The notes under the pieces are model-generated. The model was not told the DNA's origin. It ran no database searches and was given only the letters and a program-made list of their open reading frames with translations. A stretch of 64,000 nt of DNA from Cyanoderma ruficeps. Lineage: Eukaryota > Chordata > Aves > Passeriformes > Timaliidae. This document shows, one piece after another, positions 28,701-40,700 of the stretch. Every line of letters begins with the position of its first letter. Position 1 is the first letter of the stretch. The stretch lies in assembly GCA_008694505.1 (NCBI GenBank), contig VZDJ01007753.1:15473003-15537002 (forward strand). Direction: 5' to 3'. Position numbers and translations under genes: made by a program.

Positions 28701-31700
28701 GGGTATTCTGGACTATTCTTATGTAGTTTGAAGGTAGTTTCTCACCAGATCTTTGCATTCCTCTGGTCTCCTAAACCAGGTGCAAACAGATCCTTCTGGT
28801 CTTTATATTGCAACCAGTTGTTCTGACAAGAACCTCTCCATCTTTGATTTCTATTCTGGCGAGTGTGTTGCAACCATGTATGGACACTCAGGTAAGGCTT
28901 ATAAACTTCTGGAAATTAGGATTTTTTTGCTAATGATAGAAAAAAGTTCTGCAAGTTCAATTTTTGCATTTTGCATACAAGCACACATACATACCCATCC
29001 GTCAAGCCATGTATTTATTTACACAGTTTTTCTAATAGCCTATAAAGTAGTCTGTGGTTTTTTCCATGTATATTAAATTTCATTGTGATATACCCTCAGC
29101 TCCTACCATGCAGGAGCTGTTTTATTATAGGCAAGAAGAGAATTCAGTCTTCATGTATATTTTGCCATGGAATACCTTTTCCATGTCAAGCCTGGATTCT
29201 TGGTTAAATGAGTGTGGTAATTGGGGCATATTGATCTGTGAAGTGTGAATTACTGAGTGTAGACAGGCTATTTCGGTAATGATCTCTTCTGTCCATTTGA
29301 ATAATTCAAGGAAGGTTGGTTTTTTTGTGCTTTATTTGTCACAGAGATTGTAACAGGGATGAAATTCAGTAATGACTGCAAACATCTGATCTCCGTTTCT
29401 GGTGACAGGTAAGAGGTTTTGCTTGTTTGTGATACTGGCTCATACCATCTCATACTGGATGTAACATGTCCTTAGGAAAGGCAGATTTTTTTTTTAGGGA
29501 TGTTTTATGAATTCTGAATAAATCTCAGAGCTTTCTGTATCCTAAATGTGTGCTGTTGGCAAAGCTCACAGAGCTTATGTTAGCATTCCATGGAATGAGA
29601 CCCATGTGAAGTATTTCCCTTTTCTGAGAGTAAATACTATTCTGTGCTGGAAAGGAGGCAGAGATGTGACCTCTTTCCTGACCAGCCTTCAGAGCTGTAA
29701 TATAAGGCATCTTGTGCTATTTCTGCTATTATTAGCAAAACTTATTCATGCAGTACTCCTGTTGGTGAGGTTTCACCAGGTGAAAGAGTCTGTTTAGCAG
29801 CAAAAGGGACAGGCCTGTCCTCACTTTTTGGTCCTGTCCATATGGTCCTCTTCCCACTCTCCAGTCTCAACAGTGGTGCAGCTGACCCCTCATTCAGCTG
29901 ATTCAGGCCACTACATAAGTAGTCCTCAGAGATGAGTTTTCTGCACATTTAGTGAGCTAAATCAGCTCACTAAAAGCTTAAGTAGTCACCAGACTGAGCC
30001 CAAGGGAAAAAGGAGAATGTATGCCTGTTATGATGATTGTACAGGTGAGTGGAGCTGCTATTTCTGGAATCAGTGAATGGTTAAATCAGCTGAACTGAAT
30101 AAATTTTTTCCTTTGAGAAAGATGGCTCCTGGAGTGCTATAGCAAGTTCAGAGCAACCCAGATTCACTCTCTCTTCTCTTTTTAATGAATAAAACACAAT
30201 TGAATTGGAAAGAGGGTTTTAGAGGGTGAGTTGTTACGGAACATACACTATATCACTTTAAATCTCATTAGTTGGTTGTTTCTCTCTTTCAGTAATAAAT
30301 AAATAAATAATTTAGTTTTCCTCTTTCTTTACCTTTCATGTCTTTAAATAGATTAGGGACAAAAATTGTAGAAGAGAGATTCCTTTTCTTGTGAACCTCT
30401 GACAAATTCCAGAAACAGGGAAGGTTTGAAGTTCCCAGTGATCCTTGTGATTTAGTGCAACATTCTTTTGTTGACATTTCCATGAGCAAAAGGGTAATTT
30501 TCTTCACTAAGGATGTGCAGGAGGTGGATGAGAAGTGAGGAAAGGATTCCTGAAGAAGTTTGCTGTAAGGAGATGAGAAAGCATCTTTGTCAAAGGAGAA
30601 TAGGGAACATAGTCTGTTCACACACAGCAGCAGGTGCAAAGAATAGAGCTGAGAATAGAAAGAAAAACAGGGATGAGAAAGGGCAGAAGGACTATGAGAT
30701 TCATGTGAAGAAAGTAATTCAAGGCAAGAAAAAATGAAACAAATCCCCTCCCCAACCTCAGCAAAAGGAGTAGGTGGGCACTTGCTTCTGCAGAGTTTGT
30801 GTTGGATGCTAATGTGTCCACAGGATTGGGTTGTTTTCTGCTTGTCTCTAGGTTTGATAACTGTGGGGGTGGGATAAATGTACAAGCCAGATTTGCTTTC
30901 AGAATTTTATTTCCTCCGTTTCAGTATTTTTTTAGCAGCAGATTATGGTTGCTGTTACTTGGAGAGGACTGCTCCTTGAGGGGAAACAGCTGGCTGCCCT
31001 GGGTTGCCATAGTTTCCAGACACAGTGCCTCACCTCTTTCTCCTGGTTGAAAAGCTCCAGTGGGAGGATGAGAGTGTGTTCACAGGCAATGGGAAGTGTC
31101 TGTATGTGATTTCAGTAGCTGGGAATGATGCTCCTGAGTATGGCACTGGGGACAAGTAGGGAATTTTGAGTTTTGCCTTAAAATCTCCACAGACCGCAAA
31201 GAGGGTTCATGGGCTTCTTTTTTTTTGGTGTGATATGGAAATTAAAACCTTTTAAATTGTTTCCTCATGAGAAAGAGAAAAAATGAAGATTTGGGTATTC
31301 AGGATCCTGGCACTTTTGCCATTACCCTCAGCTCAGGGAGACCAAAGTTCATGGTCTTGTTCAAAGTGGCAAAGCAAATTAATGTTTGCATGCTGTTAAG
31401 AAAGAGGGAAAAGTCAGTCATTGAAAAATCTTCTGTGTGTTGGACTACCCCTGAGTATACTGACACTGATGGGTCTTGAAGAACTGAATTAAATCCTCTT
31501 TGGATTCCAAAGTAGAGTGCAAGATTTTAAAAGTGGTAGCCAAAGCACCATTTCTGCTTCTACATCAGTGTCAGTATACCCAGCTAGACAGGAAAGATGA
31601 CTGACTTGAAAAGAATTAGCTAACACTGAAGTTAAATTTCAAAGATGGTACTGGTCATTTTTCTTTCTAGTAGCTGAAGATGAGATACAGTATTCTTTAA

Positions 31701-34700
31701 TGTGATGAGAAATATAGTTTTTAAGCTGAATTTCTGAAGAAATTCATGAAACGAGATCACACTGTTAGTTTCTTTCTCTCAAATGCTTTTGAGTACATTG
31801 ACCAAATTCAGTCAAATTTCACAGAATATTTCACAGAACATTCTGAATTGGAAGGGGCCCACAAAGGTCATCAAATCCAGCTCTGAAGCGAACGGCCCAT
31901 ACATGGCCTTGGTGTTATTAGCACTGTGCTCTGACCAGCTGAGCTAATGGCAGTGTAAATTTTGTGCAAGTGTCCTGTAGGGAATCCCAAGTAAAATATT
32001 AGAAGCACCCTGACTGCAAAAAGTACTTCCATATGAGCTTAACTGTTATTACAGCACAGAGACTCCATGAGATTGTGGGCATTAGGAAGGCCTTGCCTTT
32101 GCGGGTAGTGGCAGTCGGAGACTTCAGCTTAGTCACTGTTAGAGGATGCAGGGGACATCTGTCGGCTCCACTTATCCTGCTGACCACAGCAGGACTTGTT
32201 ACGGCATTTCCTTCAGCAGCTGGTCAGATTGTCAAAAAAGGTGTAGGATCAGAGATGAGTCTGTGTAAATATCTCTGCAGTTGCCCTCGCTCACAGGGAG
32301 TCTTTGACAGGCAGGTTTAACCCTTTCGTCATGAGGCTTGTGATGGGATTGAGTTTCTGTGAAGCTGTTTCTGCATGTATCTCTCTGCCACAGATCGAAG
32401 GGCTCTTGTTTGTTCCTGCAGTGGGAATTAGTATCAATAAACTGAAATGAGACTTGATCCCAACCTCACCTTTCTCTTTCAGCTGCATCTTCATCTGGCG
32501 TCTGAGCTCAGAGATGACCATCAACATGCGGCAGCGACTGTCGGACATGAAGCAGAGAGGGAAGCAGGCAGAGAAGTCTCCTCCTCACAAGGCAGCTGGA
32601 CTCATGAGGTGAGCAGAGCAGACTGAGAACTGATGGCTGGTGTGTAGGGTGGAATGTGACAGCGTGGCACTGGGATTCAGCTGTAAGGTTTTTGCTGTCT
32701 TCAGTGAGAGTGTTCTTCCAAAAGTTCTCTTATTCCCCTGTTGGATTTGGTTTTTGCCCTCCTTCTTTGGACATAGAAACCAGGTTGGGATCTTCCAGAC
32801 AGACTTAGTATGCTTCACTGATTGCAATATGTATGCAATGCCTTATGTGTTTTAATTTAGTTTAATGATGTGGTCAGAAACTTTAATAAGCAGTTCATCT
32901 AGGAATACTGAGGGGGGTACACAGAATTCCACCAGGGAAGCTGTGATCCTTCGTGAGTAAAGTTCTCTAGATCTAAGCTGAATGCAACTTAAAGGCTGTT
33001 TACTGTGGTGTCAATACTGAAGTACACCTGTGAACTCTATGAGTTGGCTATGTTGAGCATAATTCTAAAAGAGCCCTTACAGGGTTTTTGTTAACTATTT
33101 TACTATTTAACTGTTATGCTGTTTCTTTTTTAACTATTTTCTGGAGGCTTTGATAAAACTCAGCTAAAATAATCATCATATGAATAATAAATACAAAAAT
33201 AATTTAAATGGGAAAAGCTCTTGCTAGCTAAATAATGTTATTATTTTTTGCTTGGTAAACAATGTATCTAAAAACAAATTACTGCAGCCTGCAAGCCAAA
33301 TAAATCTAAATTTATCTGGTGACCTTTCTTTAAAAAGTGGTGCTTCTGTTTTTAAACAGCACAAGAGTGACAGGGTATTTTTGATTATTTAGTCTAATGT
33401 GTTTGGTTTCTCAATAGTTTGTAAATAACTGAGACTAGTTGGATTGTAAGTAATGCAGGGGAGAGTCCTGACCAAGCTGTTGAGAGACCACAGTGGGGGA
33501 AAAAAGGAAAAATGCAGATTTGTTTTGTTCCTATGTCCCAAATGACTACAAATTGAGTTCTGGTTATAGAAGTACTAAAGCACTGGAAGATTTACCAGAG
33601 TGGTTGTTGAGTATCAGGAGGACTTTCCTATTCCCTTTGGAAGCAAGCAATGTTGTAACAAGTCAGTCTGCATAGTTTTGTTTTGGAAAGTCTTGATCTG
33701 CTCATTCCTGAAACGAGTCTTGTCTAGTAAGTGCTTTTGGTAACGATACTGGGAAAACTCAGGAAGCCATTTTTCTAGCCAAAGTTCTGGATCTGTCAAG
33801 CAATGTGCTTTTTATAGCAGTCTGTCTATTATTCCAGCAGCTGCAGCCTTACCCTACCGAGGCTCAGCCTGTGACAGATAATCCCAGTCCTGTTCCACGT
33901 GAGGTGATACTTGTTTCCATCACAGACGCTTGCTGAAGGGCGGTGCTAGTGCCACGCCAAGCCCAGAACTTTATTAAACTTGTTTGGTAGCCTCTCTGCA
34001 AGGCTGGAATCTACTTGTCAGCTTTGAAAGCTTGTTTTCAGTTTCGATCATTTGCTGTGGTCACTGGAGATCAGCGAAGACATAATTCCCAGACTATTTT
34101 GGATTAGTACTGACAATGGAAGAAGAGCCTATCGGACCAACATTATTGAGGTGGGAGAAGGAAAACTAATGAACTTGAGTGAGATTTGTTTTCTAGGTGC
34201 CCTGTACCTGTTCTGATTGTTTCCCAAGCCTGTCTGTGTAGGTTGCAGTTGAGAGCTGAGATGCAACTTGTGGTGTAAAATTGTTGTCTCAAAAGACTGA
34301 CAGTAATATGAGAAAGTTCCCTGCCTTGTGATAAGTCATTTGTTCTACTAGATCTTCTTTAGAACAGTACTGCTAGAATTTGGTGGGGGAAGTAACACTT
34401 TCTGCCAGTTCCATGGTATGAGTGTATTACAGGCTGAATAATCAAAATAATGCTGAGGTAACAAAATTGATCTGAGGAGGCAGTGGGAGACAAAGATTTT
34501 TAAATCAGGACAGTGCTGTCTATCCAGTTGCAACTGTCAGGGCAGGAATTGACCCAGGTGAGAAACATCAGTAAACACACAGAAGATGCCTTTCTGGGTC
34601 AAGCCAGTGCTCCACAAAGCCCAGTATTCTGCCTTTGACTGTGGCAATGGAAGATGCTATTTAGTGAGACACTCTGTGAGCTTTGCTATATGAACCTTTG

Positions 34701-37700
34701 TGGTCCATTTGCCTCATCAGGGATATTAGAAAGTACATCTCTACCTTCTTCCTTTACTATCTGGACATGGACCAATTGTACACTGGGTTTGTATAAATTC
34801 TTTTTGAACTTCATAATATTGTCTGCCTCTGCAGCCTCCTTTGGTGACAAGTTTGTGGAGTTCACTGCTCTCTGTGGAAAGAAGGGCTTTTTTATCTCTG
34901 TCAAAGTACATTCCTACTAGTTTTGTTGAAAGTCTGAATATTTTGAGCTCTGGTGAAGTTTTGTTCTGCAGCCAGCTATTGGTAGTGCCCATAGTTTTGC
35001 GAACCTTTTTCGTAACCTCTCTTCATCCAACCTGTTCTCTGAACTGAAGAGTCCTAGTATTTTTCAGTCCCTCCAAAAATTTTTAGAGACTAAGGTTTCT
35101 CCTCTGAATGATTTCTCTGACTCACCTTTTTGGGACATTGTATTACCTTGGAAGTGCTCTGATCTGTATGACCCACAGTTCTCCATAGTGTGCCTGAGAC
35201 CCTTTGAGTTCTACCTTTGGTTGCGGTAATTGCAGATGTGTGCTTTTTTCTGAACATGAGGAGCTTTGATAGGTCAGGATAATAGAACTTGTACTCAGCT
35301 GAGGTTGCTGGTACATTTTGGTTTTAAGGCTTTTATGTTTTCAGAGAAGGAATCATGTAAAGGCCGTTTAGTAGGGTTTTGGTTTTGATCCATTTGTAAC
35401 TTAGAAAAGCTTGTCTCAATTTTTAAGCTGATTTTACTGCAGAATTTTCGCAGTTCTTATAGTCATGTTTTAAAAATTACTATATCTATGGTTTTCCTTG
35501 ACTCTTTAGTATAAATAGCAGGAGAAAAAAAGATATCCAAATTAAATTGTCTAAAAGTTATATATGTATACTGAAGAAATACTGTGTACTATCAGATATA
35601 TTTGGAAAGAAGAGCTCCTTATCAAATTCTCAGTGGGTTTTGTCCAGTCCAGGAAAGCTGTGTTTCCAGGGCTTAGAATGGGGCAGGCTTTTGATGCCTT
35701 ATTAGAAATGTTGCCTCAGTCTGTGCTGAATTACTGGAATTATAACACTGGGGAAACTCTGGAGTCAGTGCACTGTGATTCTTCTGTGGGTAAAAGCAGA
35801 ATAACTTTCTTTTTAAAACTCTTTAATATTTGAGGGGGAAGCAGGAGGATATAATCTGCCAGTGATACCTGCCACACAGGATGTTATGGTTTCATAAATA
35901 TGTCCCTAAAGCTGAGGGTTTAAGTAGCAGAAGATCAGAGTGGGAATGCTGACAACATACCTCTTTAAAAGCATAGTTGCCATTCTTGTCTGCTTTGTTT
36001 TGTTTTGAGGAAGCAGAACAGGGTTGGGTTCAGGTCATACAAAAGAATACAGAGTACCTATTATTGGATGTCTGAATACTAGAATTTCATAATGACATTG
36101 TGGCACTTTTAAGTCTATACTGTGTCCTGAAGACTTTCTAATTTAAGGTCCTTCCCTTCCATTCATCCTGTACTGTCTGACCCTTCAAAAACTGTGAGCT
36201 AAAGAGCAATTGACACTGCTGCCCCATATAGAACAAGATCCAGGTTGTAATGAGTTGGGAGTTTGCCTCTTCTCCCAGGCAACTAGCAATAGAACAAGGG
36301 AAAATGACCTCAAGTTGTGCCAGGGAAAGTTCATGTTGGACATCAGGAAAAGTTTCTTCTCTGAAAGAGTGGTTAAGCATTGGAACAGGGTCCCAAGGGA
36401 AAATTGTTGAGTCACCACCCCTGGAAGTGTTAAAAATGAGTAGACATGACAGTCCATGATATGGTTAAGTGGGAATGGTGATATTCTAATGTTGGACTTG
36501 ATGATCTTGGAGATATTTTCCAATCTTACTGATTAATAGCTCCTGAGCAAAGAAGATGAACAATTACAATTAAAACACTTGCCCTGAGTCACATGGATTG
36601 TGAGAATTGGACGTGTCTGTACATGCTATTCTGGAATAGCTACTCTGAAACATTCATTCTGATATAATAGTGCTTTAGGGTTTGGCTGTCAGGAGGAATT
36701 CAGCAAATGCCAGAAGTCTTACTCCCTAATTTTCAAAATGCTCTCATGCTATGCTTACTTGGAAACAGCTTCTGTGTTTGAAAACTTCCTGTACATTACA
36801 CCAACTCCTATCTAAGCATGAAAAAGAACTGAAGAAGAATATTGAGGAGATGTGTGCAACAGGAGGCTTAGGAGAAAATCCACAGTACATGGGGAAAAGC
36901 AGGGAAAGAAAGGGGAGATAGTGAAGTCTGAATAGAAGGGTTGACTTGGGCAAGAACAACAGTTAAAACACTCAAGACCTTGTAAACCTAGTTTTCATTT
37001 CAGGAGTATCTCAGTTTCAAGTCAGTGGGCCTAGGATGATTTTGAAAATATTCATTCATTCATCTAATTCCCTTCAAGTTACAGAACCGAGTTTGAAAAG
37101 CACACTTGAGTTGTAAAAAGAAGGATGTGGAAGAGAGGTGTGAATTTTTGCTGGGATTATGCAAGATAACTCTGTTTGTATCAAATATGTTACTTCATAA
37201 CTTGCTTATCACTTCCTGTGAAGTAAAAAAAAACTCATCTGACTTCTAAAATATGTTTTGCATTCTCTTACTCTGCTACTTTAAGGATACTAGAACATAC
37301 TTTTCCCCCTCTCACTAATTTTTTTGGTCACTATCTGATGGACAGGGCCCATCTTTCTATTTATAACATAAAACACATGGATAGCCATCCTCCCTTCTCC
37401 ATTTACATGAATGACAGTACACATAGGAGCTGGCCAAACACATAATCTTGCCTTGCCATATCACCTCATCATTGTGAGGTATTCAACCAGCTAGATGTTT
37501 AAAGGTCTAATATTCCAACCCTTCTGTCTCAATAGACTCCTCAAACAACCATGATAAACACAAGCAGAAGGATGCTATCAAAATTACTGATACAAAGTTA
37601 ATATTGCCTAGCATGAATAAATGTAATTAATATATATCATAGAATGAAACATGGCATAACCTCAAATGTGCTGTGGTGCTTGAGCTTTGTTCGGATTCTG

Positions 37701-40700
37701 TTGATTAGACAAAGAACCTGAGGATGACAAGATGAACATACGAGGAGACAGTAGGAAAGATGAAGCGACTGACAAGCTCAAATGTCAAAAGTAGATGTGG
37801 ATGGCCAGAATGAAACTTTTTCACTTGAGAACTCTGCAGGTTATAGTCAGTTTCACTTTTCTTTTTGCCAGAACACTTCAAAGCTCATGTGAAATGGTTG
37901 AGTAATTATTACTTCTAATGAAATGGAAATTAATGTTCTGCCACTACACAGGAAGAGGAAAGATTAAAATACCTTAACTGCTTCTTACCATGTTTCAATG
38001 CTGCCTGCTATCTGTCAGCTGCAGGAGAAGCTGGTCCCTTGCCAGACTGCTCTGTATTTGGTGGATGAGCTATTTTTATTTCATGAATAATGCTTGGCAC
38101 TCAACACCCACCAGTGATGTCCTATAAATGTCTCTTATGATGAGTTTGCCACTCTAGCTCAAGGCCGTGGAGTGGGGGCTACTCAAATGTATTTGTTGGG
38201 GATTCTTCTTTCTTCAGTTATTGTCCAAAAGCTTATTTTGTTCATTTGAATCTGTGAACTGAAGGAGTGAATTGAGGAAAGGGAAGAGGAGAAGAAAGAG
38301 GGAGGGTAAAATTTGGTGTTATTGAGTGTTCTTGATTGTCGGTGGGCAATTCTGTGCTGGGAGTGCCTCTGAGGTGTGTGTGGTAAAACTTGTCTTGATA
38401 TACTTTAATTGAAGGTCTGCACAAGATGTGTTTTACATGATCCTTGTGCTTGAAAGTTAAAATAGTCAGGATGGTACTCTTATGGTGTGTGGGCTGTGCT
38501 TTCAGGTTCTGCCTGGAGCAATCCTTGAAATGAACCTGTTTCTTATGGGATATTGTTCCATAAACCAAATTACTTTTCAACAGAGACAATCTCTCATGTT
38601 TTTGATGTGTAAATCAGTTCCAGAGAAGAAATGCTTAAGGGTGGGAAAAATATTTGCCTTTCAAATATAATCTACCATCTTGACCTTATCAGTTGGCAGA
38701 GTCTGAAATGGAAAGCCCAGATTCATTCCATTTGACTTTCTCAGACTTGTTTACTTCTGATTTCCGTCAGCCTTCTACGCGTATGAGAATGTTGTGGCAG
38801 GGTCTGCACATTTTTGTGCAGGGTTTAGCTTGCCTGTTTGTCAGAGGTGGGCTGTGCTAGAGCAAGAGCTGTTTGAGAGATTGAGGCAGCCTCCTGAATG
38901 TGGATGGAGATAAGGTGGAGAACTTGTGTAAGGATTGAAATGGTGGACAGTTCATGCATAAACCGTAATACTCCTTCTAATTCCTGCCTTTCAGGCATGA
39001 GTCCGTCTCAGCCCTGTCCTCTGTGCCTGCACTCTCATCAGACAGCGACAAGGATGGTGAAGATGAAGGGAATGATGAAGATGAGTTACGAGGGCTGCAG
39101 TCTTTCCATATTCAGTCCAACTGCAACACTGAGAGAGACTCAGGTATAAATGGGAGAGGGACATGGGCAGAGCTGGAGGAAAATGGCATGGATGTGAATG
39201 GAGGAGGAGATGAGAGACACTGGCTTAGGGATAATAAGGTATGGGCAGAAAGAGAGAGACCAAAGCAGAAGCAGATGGGTAGATACCAATGGGTAATGTG
39301 GAGCTGCCCATTCCTGCATCTGAAGAGGGCTTCATTTCAGAGTTCTCTGTCTAGAAATACAGTTGTTAAATTGGCAAATTTCTTGTTAGTTCCAACTGGC
39401 TACATAAATTTTGAATTAGTTTCATGGGCTCAGGTCTACAAGCTATTAAAAGTCTGCAGAAGCCAAGAGAGATCAAGAGAACTCCTCAAAAGAGAGGACT
39501 TTAGAGATGTCTGAAAAAACTTACAGTAGAAATTGCCATTATTAATTTTATGTGTTTTTACCACAGATGGTACAGTGTCTTGGAGCAGTTTTTTTTCCCA
39601 AGCCTTTGGGAGGACACTGCACTGTGGCAAGTGGTCTGCAGTGGTCTGCTGAGTCAATTAAAATCTTACATAAAACTGTATATCTCCATTAAAATTTTGA
39701 TACAATCATTTGAGTAGTCAGTGGGAAAGTATGTGTTGACAGTGATTCAAAAGGCATAGGAATACTGCCTTTATTGAAAGATGAAGTAAGAGGTTCTTCA
39801 GAAGCTGGGCTGATGGCCAGGATGTGAACTAGGTGCATATCTCTTTACCTTTGCAGATCCAGACCTTACTCTCTCAAGAAGCCTTTCCCACTGGGAAATG
39901 AGGAGGGTGAGTTACTAAACCTTCTGACTGTATTTCTTGTTGCAGGGAAACTGAAGAAGAAATTCCCAGTGAGATTAAAAACTTCGTTTGCACGTGTGGG
40001 AAAGGTGCAGCTGTGGTGGGAAACCATTGAGAAGCCTTTCTCTGAAGAACGATTTGGAGAGGGCAAAATAGAGCCTAGTTTAAGAGACTAGGGTGTTTAG
40101 AGTCTAGAGCTGCACTTAGGATTTTTACATCAGTCTTTTCTCCTCAGATGTTATGCTTTTATCTTTTTATTTTTGGTCTGAATCTCATGTGGTGCTGAAG
40201 CTGTTCATATACTCGAGTCTGAACAAGTCATTTAACTGTTCAATTGCGCAAGAAGCAACAACTAAAAGTACCATTTTTACTTGACGCTTTATGATTAAAG
40301 GTGCCCTTTCAAGCTGTCTCTTGGACAGTTTTGAGACTTTTATTGACACGGACGTAATTATGTTTTTCTGTGGGTCTTGTGTTTTTTCTCCTGCTTTTCT
40401 ATCATTAAAACTCAGTCTCTAAGATACTGTGTGTTTTAATTTCCTTCAGGCCAAAGAGATGGCGGCAATCGAGCGCTCGGAGGCACCGATGAGCAAGATG
40501 CCCCGGCAACGTAGTCGCTGGTCCCAGCCAAGCAGCAACATAGAGATGACTGTGAAATCCATGCTTGACCTGCGCCAGCTGGAGTCTTTCTCCGTTTCCC
40601 GGTCTCCAAGTCGAGACTCACTGTCTCAAAACAGCAATGGGGATGACAGGGAAGAGCACACTGACCTTCCTGTGCTCATCAACAAAGTAAGGGCAGTGCT

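Larger units (their letters stand above)
26332..28779 (+). other. MAPKBP1: MAPKBP1 intron with a sense CR1
   Basis: The intron contains a 19-base T-run (27099-27117) followed by the sense CR1 at about 27206-27535. The remaining sequence is AT-rich and unremarkable. Confidence 0.7.
29409..32482 (+). other. MAPKBP1: MAPKBP1 intron with SINE and inverted repeats
   Basis: The intron holds an 11-bp-stem hairpin at 29948-29974, an (AAAT)n run at about 30293-30312, a perfect 17-bp inverted repeat pair at 31455 and 31563, and an antisense tRNA-Ile/CR1 SINE at 31817-31951. No exon is recognised. Confidence 0.7.
32609..38994 (+). other. MAPKBP1: Largest complete MAPKBP1 intron (6.4 kb)
   Basis: It contains an old antisense L3/CR1-like fragment (about 34583-35190) and a sense CR1 (36236-36535). 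The rest is AT-rich sequence without recognisable genes. It separates the WD40-coding exons from those of the disordered tail. Confidence 0.7.

Noticed and set aside
30289..30885. 198-codon minus-strand open frame in a MAPKBP1 intron
   Set aside because: Lies wholly inside an intron, has no recognisable family, and its composition follows the local pyrimidine-rich sequence. Chance open frame.
31891..31951. A functional tRNA-Ile gene on the minus strand
   Set aside because: Only the A-box half is tRNA-like, the T-arm is missing, and it continues into a CR1 tail; it is a SINE head.
38898..39514. Extended frames running past the MAPKBP1 exon at 38995
   Set aside because: Only 38995-39143 has matching splice sites and protein similarity; the extensions are intron read in frame.
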